A stretch of 62,856 nucleotides of DNA from the NCBI GenBank assembly GCA_023459495.1, contig JAEWTL010000031.1, positions 1 to 62,856 of the forward strand. Direction: 5' to 3'. The position numbers and the translations under genes were made by a program. The first letter of the stretch is position 1, and each line of letters begins with the position of its first letter. Source of the DNA: Bacillota bacterium. GTDB taxonomy: Bacteria; Bacillota; Clostridia; Christensenellales; SZUA-584. Below are positions 33,762 to 41,960 of this stretch, piece after piece. The notes under the pieces were generated by a model, which saw only the letters and a program-made list of their open reading frames with translations, searched no databases and was not told the DNA's origin.

Positions 33762-34061
33762 ATGAAGCGTTGGACTGCTGCTGCGGCTGTTTTGCTGCTG
33801 GCCCTGCTGCTGGCCGCCTGCGCCGCGCAGACGCTTGCCGAGGATTCCAAAGGCATGATGGCGGCGGAGTTTGTGGGCATGGCCGACATGCATACCATTG
33901 AGGTGACCTTGGACGGCAAGCCGGTCGCGCTGCAGCTGGAGGGCGATGCGCGCGAGCAGGCGCTTGCTTTTGATGAAGGCGACAAGGTGTATATCCGTTA
34001 TGAGCGCCGCGACGGCGTGCTGTACGCGCAGAGCATCGAGTCCGCGCCGCCCGCACAGTAG
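33762..34061 (+). CDS. Small lipoprotein
   Basis: A 99-residue lipoprotein: signal RWTAAAAVLLLALLLAACA with the lipidated Cys near residue 20, and a small beta-rich domain (HTIEVTLDGKPVALQLEGDA, GDKVYIRYERRDGVLYAQSI) resembling a compact OB/SH3-like barrel. GGGGAG precedes the ATG. Function unknown. Confidence 0.7.
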   Translation: MKRWTAAAAVLLLALLLAACAAQTLAEDSKGMMAAEFVGMADMHTIEVTLDGKPVALQLEGDAREQALAFDEGDKVYIRYERRDGVLYAQSIESAPPAQ

Positions 34062-34360
34062 CAGATACGATCAGATCAACCCCCTGAATGGAAAAAATGG
34101 ACAAGCGAACTGGTTAAATAGAGTTTGCTCGTGCTGCCGGACCATAATATAATGTCGAAAACCGCTGACTCATCAGTCATTGAGAGATACGCGTTTTGAC
34201 ATGCGGAAATTTCATGGTATGAGATGATACAAGGTTTGCGGCGGCGCTGAACTGTATCGGCGGCAGAGCGCTTAATTATAAAACTGCGGCCTTTGTGACA
34301 AACTCACGGCAAACAAGACAGCCTTCTGTTAAAATGGAAAAAACAACGGAGGCCAAACCA

Positions 34361-34780
34361 ATGAAGAAATCGATCGTTTTTGCAATATCGTTGCTGCCCG
34401 CCCTGCTGATGGCCGGGTGTGCGGTGGATAAGCCCGAGGAAACGGTGTCTGCGCAGACCGAAACAGCTGAGGTACATTCCATTTCGCCCGCGGATGCGAA
34501 GGCGTTGATGGACAGCGAGGAGGTTGTGCTGCTGGATGTGCGCACGCAGGAGGAGTACAACGAGTCCCACATTGAAGGGGCGCTGCTGGTGCCGTACGAC
34601 GAGGTATCCAAGCACCTGGATGAGCTGCCCGCGGACAAGGACGCGCCGATCATCGTGTACTGCCGCAGCGGGAGCCGGGCTTCGGCTGCCGGGCAGACGC
34701 TCATCAAGCTGGGGTACACGCAGGTGTACAACATGGGCGGCATCTCAGGCTGGACCTACGGCACAGTATCGGGCAACTAA
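34361..34780 (+). CDS. Lipoprotein rhodanese
   Basis: A 139-residue protein. Lipoprotein signal with LLMAGC, then a single rhodanese domain: VVLLDVRTQEEYNESHIEGA and the active-site loop YCRSGSRA, with the catalytic cysteine present. It transfers sulfane sulfur or binds it on the outer membrane face. Start at 34361 (GGAGG eight bases upstream). A TTGACA at 34196-34201 may be its promoter. Confidence 0.85.
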   Translation: MKKSIVFAISLLPALLMAGCAVDKPEETVSAQTETAEVHSISPADAKALMDSEEVVLLDVRTQEEYNESHIEGALLVPYDEVSKHLDELPADKDAPIIVYCRSGSRASAAGQTLIKLGYTQVYNMGGISGWTYGTVSGN

Positions 34781-34803
34781 AGCTAGTCTAATAAGAAGCG
34801 TTC

Positions 34804-34955
34804 TTGGAGGCTCTGCCTCCAAACTACCGCTAAGGGGACATTGTCCCCTTAGAACCCCAACGTACAAAACGCTCTATTCAGGGCGTTTTGTGTATAAAGG
34901 GATTCCCAAGGGATTGGTCCCTTGGGTGGGAGCACGAGGGCGACGCCCTCGTATT
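34804..34955. repeat. Mosaic of short palindromes, copy C
   Basis: TTGGAGGCTCTGCCTCCAA, TAAGGGGACATTGTCCCCTTA, CAAAACGC...GGGCGTTTTG, CCCAAGGG...CCCTTGGG and CGAGGGCGACGCCCTCG in sequence. The most complete copy in the window. Confidence 0.8.
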
Positions 34956-34978
34956 ATTTAATGAATGAAGGATTGAGG

Positions 34979-35893
34979 TCATCCTGCGTCGGCGATGAGG
35001 ATGTGGGCGTTTGAGCCTGCGTCCAGCCAGCTTAAGAGGGTGAGCATGTCGGCGGGGAGGACCGCGACGCAGCCAGAGGTCGGGTGGTCGCCGCAGTGGA
35101 GGAACACGGCGGAACCCTTGCCGGATACGATGGGGTGCATGTTGTACTCAATCACCAGTGCGTAAGCGTACGCGTCGGGGAAATCGCTCAGATGCTCCGC
35201 GCTGTTCCAATCGCGGGTGCCGGTGTCCTCCACCCATGTGTTGTAGCTGGCCGAGGCCGGGTCGTCCACCCAATAACTGTCCGGGGTCACTTCGCGGTAG
35301 GGCCATGTGGTATCGGGCTGGGGCATGTTGCCGAACGCGAAACCCAGCGCATAGTAGCCCGTGGGCGTCTTCTTATCGCCTTCCGTTTTATCGTCCGTGA
35401 CGCCGTGCTTGCCCACATTTGCGGCAAACGAATGCGTCAGACGCCATACGCCCGCGTCGCTGTCCTTGTCGTAAAGGTACAGCCTGGATTCGCCGCTATC
35501 GTACGCCAACATCAACAGTTGACTGGCGTCTACGTCGTCGATACCTATTCCGTATTGTTGCAGCATGCGCGTCAGCAATGGTGGCTGTTCCTCCTGTTCT
35601 GTGGGCGTAGGGGTCGGCGGGACTGTGGGCGTGGCTGTCGGCAAGGCGGAGGCTTCGGGTGTCCGCGTCGGCGATACGGGGACCGGGGTTGCGGACGCTG
35701 CCGCCGGCAAGGTGTCAACCGGGGCCAAGGAGGCAGAGGGAGTCAGTACCGGCTCCACGCTCTGCCCCGCGGCAAGCTCCACGCTCTGCCCGGTGCCGCA
35801 GGCCGTAAGCAAGGCTGCCGCCATTGTCACGGCTACGATTATTTGTATGTTCCGACGCGTCCTGCGACGCGGACTTTGGCTTGTCCTTTGCAT
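34979..35893 (-). CDS. L,D-transpeptidase lipoprotein
   Basis: About 304 residues. Signal with lipobox LLTAC, a long Pro/Thr/Ala-rich linker, then a YkuD-type catalytic domain ending in VFLHCGDHPTSGCVAVLP, which holds the conserved histidine and the nucleophilic cysteine of the H-x(5)-SGC motif. L,D-transpeptidases form 3-3 peptidoglycan crosslinks or attach proteins to the wall. ATG at 35893 after CAGGTG. Likely acts outside the membrane. Confidence 0.8.
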   Translation of the reverse strand: MQRTSQSPRRRTRRNIQIIVAVTMAAALLTACGTGQSVELAAGQSVEPVLTPSASLAPVDTLPAAASATPVPVSPTRTPEASALPTATPTVPPTPTPTEQEEQPPLLTRMLQQYGIGIDDVDASQLLMLAYDSGESRLYLYDKDSDAGVWRLTHSFAANVGKHGVTDDKTEGDKKTPTGYYALGFAFGNMPQPDTTWPYREVTPDSYWVDDPASASYNTWVEDTGTRDWNSAEHLSDFPDAYAYALVIEYNMHPIVSGKGSAVFLHCGDHPTSGCVAVLPADMLTLLSWLDAGSNAHILIADAG

Positions 35894-36013
35894 AAAAACA
35901 CCTGATCCGACAATTTGCCTGTATTGTATCACATCACGGCGGACAGAAAAACCATGGGGCATTAAAGCTCAGATGCATTTCGGTCGGGTGGATCATCTTA
36001 TTGCGCTAAGCCA

Positions 36014-36039
36014 AGAGCCTTCGCTGCGCTCAGGATGAC
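36014..36039. repeat. Half copy of the TGTCATCCTGAG-type repeat
   Basis: AGAGCCTTCGCTGCGCTCAGG followed by ATGAC, the same half as at 23727. Confidence 0.6.
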
Positions 36040-36216
36040 GCGTTGAGGCGGAGGGATCATCTGGACGTGAAAGCGATGGCGATCCTTTTGCTGCAAATGT
36101 AGGCGATGCGGGATGGAAAACCGCAGGGGCGGCATTTCGGTGGTTTGACAGGCCGCACGGCACAGCATATAATCGACACAAATAGCTGATTTATATGGCA
36201 TAAGGGGCAATTGAAC

Positions 36217-36642
36217 ATGTGGGGTTATATCTGGCCGCTCGTCCTGATCGTAATATCGAACGTCGTCTATCATATCGTCGCCAAGCAGACGCCAGCAAGC
36301 GCGAATACCTTTCTGTCGCTCACCGTCACGTACCTTGTGGGCGCGGCGCTGGCCTTCGCAGGCTATCTCGTCACACCGTCCGGCAAGGGGCTGGGGGAGA
36401 ACTTTTCGCAGCTGAACTGGACAAGCTGGGTGCTGGGCCTCGCCATCGTGGGGCTGGAGACGGGCTTTATCTACCTGTACCGTGCGGGCTGGAAGCTCAG
36501 CACGGGGCCGCTCGTCGCCAACACGCTCGTCGCGCTGCTGGTCATCGTCGTGGGACTGCTGTTTTACAAGGAGACGCTGAGCGTCAAACAGATCATCGGC
36601 ATCGCGCTGTGCATGGGCGGGCTGGTGCTGGTGAACGGCTGA
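36217..36642 (+). CDS. EamA-like half-size membrane transporter
   Basis: A 141-residue protein with about five hydrophobic helices and the end GLLFYKETLSVKQIIGIALC typical of one EamA/DMT repeat. A single repeat suggests it works as a dimer. AAGGGG precedes the ATG at 36217. It is followed after 16 bases by mntH-type Nramp gene and may be co-transcribed. Confidence 0.7.
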   Translation: MWGYIWPLVLIVISNVVYHIVAKQTPASANTFLSLTVTYLVGAALAFAGYLVTPSGKGLGENFSQLNWTSWVLGLAIVGLETGFIYLYRAGWKLSTGPLVANTLVALLVIVVGLLFYKETLSVKQIIGIALCMGGLVLVNG

Positions 36643-36658
36643 GCGCCGGAGGGGTGGC

Positions 36659-37903
36659 ATGAAACAGTTCTTTAAAAAGCATGAGGGCAGGACGCATAAG
36701 CTGAGCCTGCTGCGCTATATCGGACCGGGCCTGCTGGTGACCGTGGGCTTCATCGATCCGGGCAATTGGGCGTCCAACATGGCTGCGGGAAGCGGCTACG
36801 GCTACGCGCTGCTGTGGATGGTGACGCTGTCGACCATCATGCTCATCATGCTGCAGCACAACGCCGCGCACCTCGGCATCGTCACAGGCAAGTGCCTCTC
36901 CGAAGCGGCCACCGCCGCCATGAAGCCGTGGCTGAAAAACGCCGTGCTGGGCACCGCGATGATCGCCGCCGTATCGACCGCGCTGGCGGAGGTGCTGGGC
37001 GGGGCCATCGCGCTGGACATGTTGTTCCACATCCCCGTGAAGGTGGGCGCGCTCATCGTCGCGGCGGGGGTAATCGCCATGCAGCTGACCAACACCTACC
37101 GCAAGGTGGAAAAGATCATCATCGGGTTCGTGTCCATCATCGGCCTGTCGTTCCTCTACGAGATCAGCATCGTGGATATCAACTGGGGCGCGGCTGCCGT
37201 CGGCTGGGTTACTCCGGCGTTCCCGAGCGGCTCCATGCCCATCATCATGAGCGTTCTCGGCGCGGTGGTGATGCCGCATAACCTGTTTCTGCATTCCGAG
37301 GTGATCCAGAGCCGCCAGTGGAATCTGGAGGACGAGAGCGTCATCAAGAAGCAGCTCAAGTTCGAGTTTGCCGACACGCTGTTCTCCATGATTGTGGGCT
37401 GGGCGATCAACAGCGCCATGATACTATTAGCCGCGGCGACCTTCTTTACAAACAACCTTCAGGTGACGGAACTCTCGCAGGCGCAGGCCATCATGCAGCC
37501 GCTGCTGGGCGGGGCCGCGTCGATCGTGTTTGCCATCGCGCTGCTGTTTGCCGGGCTGTCGTCGTCCATCACGGCGGGCATGGCGGGCGGCACCATCTTC
37601 GCGGGCATCTTCGGCGAGCCGTACGACATCAAGGACAGCCACACCAAGACGGGCGTGCTGATCACCATGATCGGCGCGGTGATTGCGATCTTCCTCATCA
37701 GCTCCCCGTTCGACGGCCTGATCTACTCCCAGATGCTGCTGAGCATCCAGCTGCCCATCACGATCTTCACGCAGATCTACTTAACCTCGTCCAAAAAGGT
37801 GATGGGCAAGTACGCCAACTCCACGCTGGACAAGATACTGCTGTGGACCATCGGCATCGTAGTTACGGCGCTGAACGTGGCGCTGCTGGTGAGTTATCTG
37901 TAG
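36659..37903 (+). CDS. mntH: Nramp-family divalent metal transporter
   Basis: A 414-residue, 11-helix transporter. The TM1 motif DPGNW (in VGFIDPGNWASNM) and the TM6 motif MPHNLFLHS are the metal-binding elements of true Nramp proteins, which import Mn2+ or Fe2+ with protons. Both are intact, so it is not a magnesium-type outlier. GGAGGGG precedes the ATG. The metal dependence of the local cluster is not evident. Confidence 0.9.
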   Translation: MKQFFKKHEGRTHKLSLLRYIGPGLLVTVGFIDPGNWASNMAAGSGYGYALLWMVTLSTIMLIMLQHNAAHLGIVTGKCLSEAATAAMKPWLKNAVLGTAMIAAVSTALAEVLGGAIALDMLFHIPVKVGALIVAAGVIAMQLTNTYRKVEKIIIGFVSIIGLSFLYEISIVDINWGAAAVGWVTPAFPSGSMPIIMSVLGAVVMPHNLFLHSEVIQSRQWNLEDESVIKKQLKFEFADTLFSMIVGWAINSAMILLAAATFFTNNLQVTELSQAQAIMQPLLGGAASIVFAIALLFAGLSSSITAGMAGGTIFAGIFGEPYDIKDSHTKTGVLITMIGAVIAIFLISSPFDGLIYSQMLLSIQLPITIFTQIYLTSSKKVMGKYANSTLDKILLWTIGIVVTALNVALLVSYL

Positions 37904-37942
37904 GAAAACGATGAGGGGGAGATAAATGGGGAACGGAAACTA

Positions 37943-38464
37943 CTATTTACAAAGAATAAATCGCATTTCGTCACATTTAAAACTAATTTGCTGAAGATAA
38001 TTAAGGATTCTATTGTTGTTTTTAGGTAACGTCTGGGGCTTATAATAATTACTATCAATATAGTCTTTATACATGGTGTATTGTCTCTTTATATAGGCAA
38101 CCTCTTTTTTCAATCCGAAACTCTTAGAATATTTCTCAAGTAAATATATACAGTTTGAAATGCTTCTCATTTTTAGTAGTATCTTTTGCTTGTCCACATC
38201 TTGTTTAAATTTGGCTTCTTCTGAATCAACAAAAGATTGTATTTTCTCAATAACAAAGGAAAGCTCCTCTTTTTTCTTTCGCTCATTATTCATTAATTGC
38301 GTTAGGTAATAAGCTATGGCGAAAGTAAGGATAATGCTAACAATATTAACAATAGAAGTTTTATAGAATTCGTCACCATTGTTCTTAATATTGAGATAAA
38401 CAATATATCCCAATATTAAAATTAGAATGATTGTAATAACGATTATCCAAACTTTTTTCTTCAT
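37943..38464 (-). CDS. AT-rich two-helix membrane protein
   Basis: A 173-residue protein with two transmembrane helices (VWIIVITIILILILGYIVYL and SIVNIVSIILTFAIAYYL) and a charged, probably coiled cytosolic part (NERKKKEELSFVIEKIQSFV...). No family recognised. Third gene of the minus-strand AT-rich operon, 19 bases after the STAS-like gene. GAGG precedes the ATG. Codon use is very unlike its G+C-rich neighbours. Confidence 0.65.
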   Translation of the reverse strand: MKKKVWIIVITIILILILGYIVYLNIKNNGDEFYKTSIVNIVSIILTFAIAYYLTQLMNNERKKKEELSFVIEKIQSFVDSEEAKFKQDVDKQKILLKMRSISNCIYLLEKYSKSFGLKKEVAYIKRQYTMYKDYIDSNYYKPQTLPKNNNRILNYLQQISFKCDEMRFILCK

Positions 38465-38483
38465 TTGTAGACCTCACGGTTAG

Positions 38484-38798
38484 TTACTTTGCAGCTTTTA
38501 TATAGCCAATGATTTCATCTACTAGACTAGGTTCATCCTCTGATATAATCTCAATATTATTTAAAACCATGTTAGCCCCGTAAATTCTAGCTAGTCCCCC
38601 AAAAGACTCATCTAAGAACGAGGGGGGATATCCATAACCGCCGTCTAAATCTACAACCAATTTATCACCACTTTGTATGGCCTCTTTGAGTGCTTTTTCT
38701 AATATTTCCTCTCGAAATAGCTCGCCAGAAAGAGGCCCTTCACTTTTCTTTCTGCCGCCTGGTGTATCAGAAAATTTATCACAAACTTTGATCAACAT
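38484..38798 (-). CDS. STAS-like domain protein (DUF4325)
   Basis: A 104-residue protein. DGGYGYPPSFLDESFGGLARI is the DUF4325 (STAS-like) signature, reminiscent of anti-anti-sigma factors. Its start overlaps the ATPase gene by 20 bases, with GAGAGGG inside that gene, so the two are co-translated. Such pairs of ATPase and DUF4325 occur in other genomes; a phospho-switch partnership is an inference. Confidence 0.75.
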   Translation of the reverse strand: MLIKVCDKFSDTPGGRKKSEGPLSGELFREEILEKALKEAIQSGDKLVVDLDGGYGYPPSFLDESFGGLARIYGANMVLNNIEIISEDEPSLVDEIIGYIKAAK

Positions 38799-39804
38799 TC
38801 TGTTTCCCTCTCTTTTTAATCTCCCAATAAAATAGAGTACCTGAGATACTATTATTCATATTCATCAATATCGGTTCATCAGAAGGAGAATTAAATGCAC
38901 AATTCCCATGACAGGAAAGAATTCTTAAGTTTTCAATGAATCCATCTTTATACTTTGAATATATACAAGGCAAACCTCTACCTCGAAATATCTCACCTGT
39001 CCTTGTTCTGTACTCTCCTTTTAAAGCAGAGTAGATAAATTGTGAGTCTCCTTTATACAAGTCCTCAAATGCCTTTTTTCTTATTGTATCAGGAATCCCT
39101 TCCCCTGTATCAAGAAAAACAAATTTTAATATATTATATCGAATTTCAACGAAAATATACCAATTGTTTCTAAGCTTACTTTTGTTTTCATAGGCATGTT
39201 GAACAGTATTTGACATCATCTCATGGACGATTCGATAAAGGTCTTTAGTAAATTCTAATCCTGTTCCGCAAGCTTCATTTACAAAATCGCAAACTTCTTT
39301 TACTATTTTGGGGATATTTTTATTTCCTGATCTGATTTGTAAGATGTTGTGATTTGTTCTTTGAATGCTGTTAAAATTTCTTGCCTTTACATATCTATAA
39401 AATCCAGAGTCTCTAAGGAGTTTTCTGGAAGATGCCTTGAATGGTTCATTGCCGCTTGTTTGAACTCGAACGTTTTTATTTGCAAGCACAGCAATAAAAT
39501 ACATGACCGCATCAATTGTAAGTCTTTGGATTCTTGATAAATCACAAAAAACATTTCGCTTTTTTGGTATACGAATATTTCTCAGCAATTCATTAAAATA
39601 CTCTGTTGTATCCTCAAAATTACTAGTAAAGCTTAATATTGATGGTGCAGTTAACTTAAATATATGGTCTTCCGGATTTTGTCTTGCATTACTCAGTTCA
39701 ATATGATAAGTATTTTTCTTTTTTTTTCTTTTAGTTCGATCTCTTAGCTTTTTTAAGTCCTGAAGTTTTTTCCAATCTCTATATTTAGGATCATTCTTCT
39801 TTAT
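38779..39804 (-). CDS. GHKL-type ATP-binding protein
   Basis: The C-terminal half carries the histidine-kinase-like ATPase motifs HEMMSNTVQHAYE (N box) and FLDTGEGIPD (G1 box). Automated start finding gives TTG at 39588, but the coding pattern clearly continues upstream through a STAS/kinase-like N-terminus (HIELSNARQNPEDHIFKLTA, VFCDLSRIQRLTIDAVMY) and a Lys/Arg-rich segment up to an ATA at 39804. That ATA sits directly after a stop codon with GGGGTG upstream, where an ATG would be expected. About 341 residues. The start is either a rare ATA or a mutated ATG. Kinase or ATPase partner of the STAS-like protein. Confidence 0.65.
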   Translation of the reverse strand: MKKNDPKYRDWKKLQDLKKLRDRTKRKKKKNTYHIELSNARQNPEDHIFKLTAPSILSFTSNFEDTTEYFNELLRNIRIPKKRNVFCDLSRIQRLTIDAVMYFIAVLANKNVRVQTSGNEPFKASSRKLLRDSGFYRYVKARNFNSIQRTNHNILQIRSGNKNIPKIVKEVCDFVNEACGTGLEFTKDLYRIVHEMMSNTVQHAYENKSKLRNNWYIFVEIRYNILKFVFLDTGEGIPDTIRKKAFEDLYKGDSQFIYSALKGEYRTRTGEIFRGRGLPCIYSKYKDGFIENLRILSCHGNCAFNSPSDEPILMNMNNSISGTLFYWEIKKRGKQNVDQSL

Positions 39805-39978
39805 TTAAATCACCCCAGCTACAAAAAATATAATTATTACAGTAATTATAATTAAAGTAGATATATATTTCAATAAAGAAAATATATGGACGTAGAAGTA
39901 TTTTATTTGTTCAATGTCACTCTTATAAATCTCACCATCTGGATTATTAGCTGGGCGTACCTCTAAGGATATTGAACA
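39805..39978 (-). pseudogene. 5'-truncated membrane peptide gene
   Basis: A frame encoding SLEVRPANNPDGEIYKSDIE, then a single strong transmembrane helix (STLIIITVIIIFFVAGVI) and a stop at 39805. It has no usable start codon and its 5' end vanishes at the tRNA-like/repeat junction near 39980, so it looks like the remaining C-terminus of a gene cut at the island border. Confidence 0.5.
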
Positions 39979-39983
39979 TAAAA

Positions 39984-40006
39984 AGCAATGCGGGAATCGA
40001 ACCCCT
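39984..40006 (-). other. tRNA 3'-end-like sequence at the island border
   Basis: On the minus strand it reads CAGGGGTTCGATTCCCGCAT, then TGC, a good T-arm plus acceptor remnant (TTCGATTC loop), but the T-stem has mismatches and no full tRNA precedes it. It could be an old integration site or a chance decay product. Confidence 0.4.
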
Positions 40007-40014
40007 GTGACAGT

Positions 40015-40043
40015 GGGCGGCCACACAGGGCCGCCCCTACAGG
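40015..40043. repeat. GGGCGGCC hairpin repeat
   Basis: GGGCGGCC/GGCCGCCC stem with six-base loop, then CCTACAGG. Same family as 11367 and 47055. Together with the tRNA-like border and the promoter at 40158 it fills the gap before the next gene. Confidence 0.65.
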
Positions 40044-40157
40044 TTGTCCGATTGGTCGTGAGCAGCCTGTAAATATGGTTTCGTTATCGTGATTTCACCC
40101 GATCTGGCGGGGGCAATCTGCGATTCCCATGTCTTTCAAAGTATAAGAAATATTGTG

Positions 40158-40186
40158 TTGACGCGGGTGTGGGGTTCTGGTATATT
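40158..40186 (+). promoter_or_regulatory. Promoter of a small lipoprotein gene
   Basis: TTGACG and TATATT with a 17-base spacer, 64 bases before the start codon. Confidence 0.7.
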
Positions 40187-40250
40187 CAGATAACTGTTCA
40201 GCGGGTGAAACGTACACAAAAATGATATATACATTTGGAGGAAAGACATA

Positions 40251-40595
40251 ATGAAGAAGTCCATTTTAATCGTGCTGACGCTTGCGCTTGTCGTCGCAGC
40301 CTTTGCCGGATGCGGTTCGTCCGTAGATTACAGCAAGCTCACGGAAGCCAATCAGCAGCTCGCAGAACGTTACAATGAGCTGGCGCCGATCATGGTTGAA
40401 AACGGTTGGGAAGCTGACGAACAAACCACGACTGAATTCAATATGATTGCAGCCACGATAGAGGCATGCAACGAAACTATAACGACAAAAGATTCGACCC
40501 AGGAAGTAGTCGATGATCTTACCAATACTGTGAACGATATGGTCGCAGAGATGGATAATATCGAGCAGAAAGTTTCCGTGGTCTACGGCGGCTGA
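40251..40595 (+). CDS. Small helical lipoprotein
   Basis: A 114-residue lipoprotein: KKSILIVLTLALVVAAFAGC signal, then an all-helical domain (KLTEANQQLAERYNELAPIM, DLTNTVNDMVAEMDNIEQKV) likely to form a coiled bundle on the outer face. GGAGG seven to eight bases upstream of the ATG. A terminator follows. No family recognised. Confidence 0.7.
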   Translation: MKKSILIVLTLALVVAAFAGCGSSVDYSKLTEANQQLAERYNELAPIMVENGWEADEQTTTEFNMIAATIEACNETITTKDSTQEVVDDLTNTVNDMVAEMDNIEQKVSVVYGG

Positions 40596-40679
40596 AGTAA
40601 GAGGTTGAATCCCCGATTTTAAGCAAACAATACTGAATTGTACAAAAGCCCCGGCCGTTTCTGCTTCTGAACATAAACG

Positions 40680-40712
40680 CAGGCATTATCTGAAGGATAG
40701 TGCCTGTTTTTT
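40680..40712 (+). terminator. Terminator of the small lipoprotein gene
   Basis: CAGGCA...TGCCTG outer stem plus TATC/GATA inner stem, then TTTTTT. Confidence 0.85.
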
Positions 40713-40806
40713 ATGTGAGGGAAACAGGCTTCAATACTGAGAAATATACTGATATAACGAGCAGACAGCCGTTGATGTGCCCTGCTTTTGCTCTGCTGAA
40801 AACAAA

Positions 40807-40839
40807 AATGGCCGGCCGCACCGAAGTGGGCCGGCCATT
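40807..40839 (-). terminator. Terminator of the cold-shock gene
   Basis: AATGGCCGGCC/GGCCGGCCATT stem; on the minus strand followed by TTTTTG. Confidence 0.85.
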
Positions 40840-40852
40840 CCGGTTCTGCTAA

Positions 40853-41065
40853 CTAGGCCATATAAACGTTTACGGCTCTCATGCGGGAGCTGTTCTTCGG
40901 ATCCGGTTCAACATCAAAGGTGACCCGCTGTCCTTCCGTCAGGGATTTATACCCCTGGGACATAATCGCCGAGAAGTGCACAAAGAAATCTTCTCCGTTT
41001 TCATCATTGGAAATAAATCCAAAACCCTTTTCCGCATTAAACCATTTCACCGTACCATTATACAT
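40853..41065 (-). CDS. csp: Cold-shock protein
   Basis: A 70-residue CspA-type protein. GTVKWFNAEKGFGFISNDE contains RNP1 (KGFGFI) and DFFVHF is RNP2. It binds single-stranded RNA and DNA as an antiterminator/chaperone. ATG at 41065 after AAGGAGG. A DEAD-box RNA helicase lies 1.3 kb away, a functionally related pair in cold adaptation. Confidence 0.95.
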   Translation of the reverse strand: MYNGTVKWFNAEKGFGFISNDENGEDFFVHFSAIMSQGYKSLTEGQRVTFDVEPDPKNSSRMRAVNVYMA

Positions 41066-41271
41066 TCGTGGTACCTCCTTGTAATATTGTATCCTGTACG
41101 AATAAAAACACATGTTGTGTAAACCATTTAACGAGCGAATGACTTACAAAACATGTGACTCAATCGGTACATTTTAGAATACATAATTTATAATACCATG
41201 AGCTTATACCAAATGTAAAGAAATATATGAGACGTTTCTGGATTGGGCTGGGCGGAGACTCTGGCGCAGGA

Positions 41272-41298
41272 ACTATATCGCTATTTCTTCATATGGTA
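41272..41298 (+). promoter_or_regulatory. Possible sigma-K-type promoter of the Cys/Gly-rich peptide gene
   Basis: AC at 41272-41273, 16 bases, then CATATGGTA (CATAnnnTA), the pattern recognised by late mother-cell sigma factors. Inference from motif only; the third -35 base is off consensus. Confidence 0.35.
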
Positions 41299-41320
41299 AA
41301 ATATCAATATTGGAAACAAA

Positions 41321-41512
41321 TTGTTTGGAAATAACAACTCCATGTTTATGATTTTACTGCTGCTTTGCTGCTGCGGCGAGGGCGGCGGCTGTAATGAGAA
41401 TCAATGCGGAAATGGCGGCTTTGGTGGAAACGGTCTTGGCTGCATATTGCCGATACTGCTCTGCTGCTGCAGAGGCGGTTCAGGCTGTGGCTCGGGATGT
41501 GGATGCAACTAA
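41321..41512 (+). CDS. Cys/Gly-rich small protein
   Basis: A 63-residue peptide: MFGNNNSMFMILLLLCCCGE, then blocks of Gly and Cys (GGGCNENQCGNGG, CCCRGGSGCGSGCGCN), about 13 cysteines. Matches proteins called chorion class high-cysteine in Clostridia. TTG start at 41321 after GGAAAC is weak; the ATG at 41342 is an alternative. The pattern could form a crosslinked spore or surface layer. Confidence 0.55.
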   Translation: MFGNNNSMFMILLLLCCCGEGGGCNENQCGNGGFGGNGLGCILPILLCCCRGGSGCGSGCGCN

Positions 41513-41600
41513 CATAATTTCAACCTGCGATTTTTTTACACCAGAGTGTCAATCGATATTCTGGTGTAAAAAGACTCATGCCGGAATATGCATTCTCTTA

Positions 41601-41915
41601 TCAACAGGAGAAAATGCGGTTGGCTGCCTGACAGGCCTGAATCTCACGATCAGTCAGAAAGATGACGGACATCGCATCCGCCTGCTGAGAAATCCGGTAC
41701 TGCTGGTTGCTCTGGTTTCTTTTGCAATCGGGGTTGCTGTTTACCCAACGGATAAGGCCTGCCTGATTCACGTCGACTTCCGACGGTTCTTCGTTTTGAG
41801 ATTCGCAGAATATAGCCAGCTCTTCATTGCCCATGGGATTGAATCTCGTCCCGCTGCACAATAAGACTCGAATAAAATATTTACCTCTGTTCTTTGCCGA
41901 ACTTTTGTTAACCAT
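41601..41915 (-). CDS. Small hypothetical protein
   Basis: A 104-residue protein that starts at ATG 41915 with GAGG eight bases upstream (MVNKSSAKNRGKYFIRVLLC). Basic, soluble, with an odd Cys/Ser pattern and no recognised family. A frame runs the other way over the same bases, but this strand has the ribosome site. Real gene likely but not certain. Confidence 0.45.
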   Translation of the reverse strand: MVNKSSAKNRGKYFIRVLLCSGTRFNPMGNEELAIFCESQNEEPSEVDVNQAGLIRWVNSNPDCKRNQSNQQYRISQQADAMSVIFLTDREIQACQAANRIFSC

Positions 41916-41960
41916 TCTTATACCTCGTTTCTCTTTTCTATGCCCGCAACATCTTCCAAA

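Noticed and set aside
33590..33901. A frame starting beside AAGGAGG after the orphan hairpin
   Set aside because: The ATG is too close to the ribosome site, and the later part is an out-of-frame reading of the lipoprotein gene.
39981..40010. A complete tRNA gene at the island border
   Set aside because: Only a T-arm/acceptor-like remnant is present, with stem mismatches and no anticodon arm.
41394..41864. A 156-residue plus-strand frame overlapping the Cys/Gly-rich peptide gene
   Set aside because: No ribosome site, and it mixes the reverse reading of the better supported minus-strand gene.
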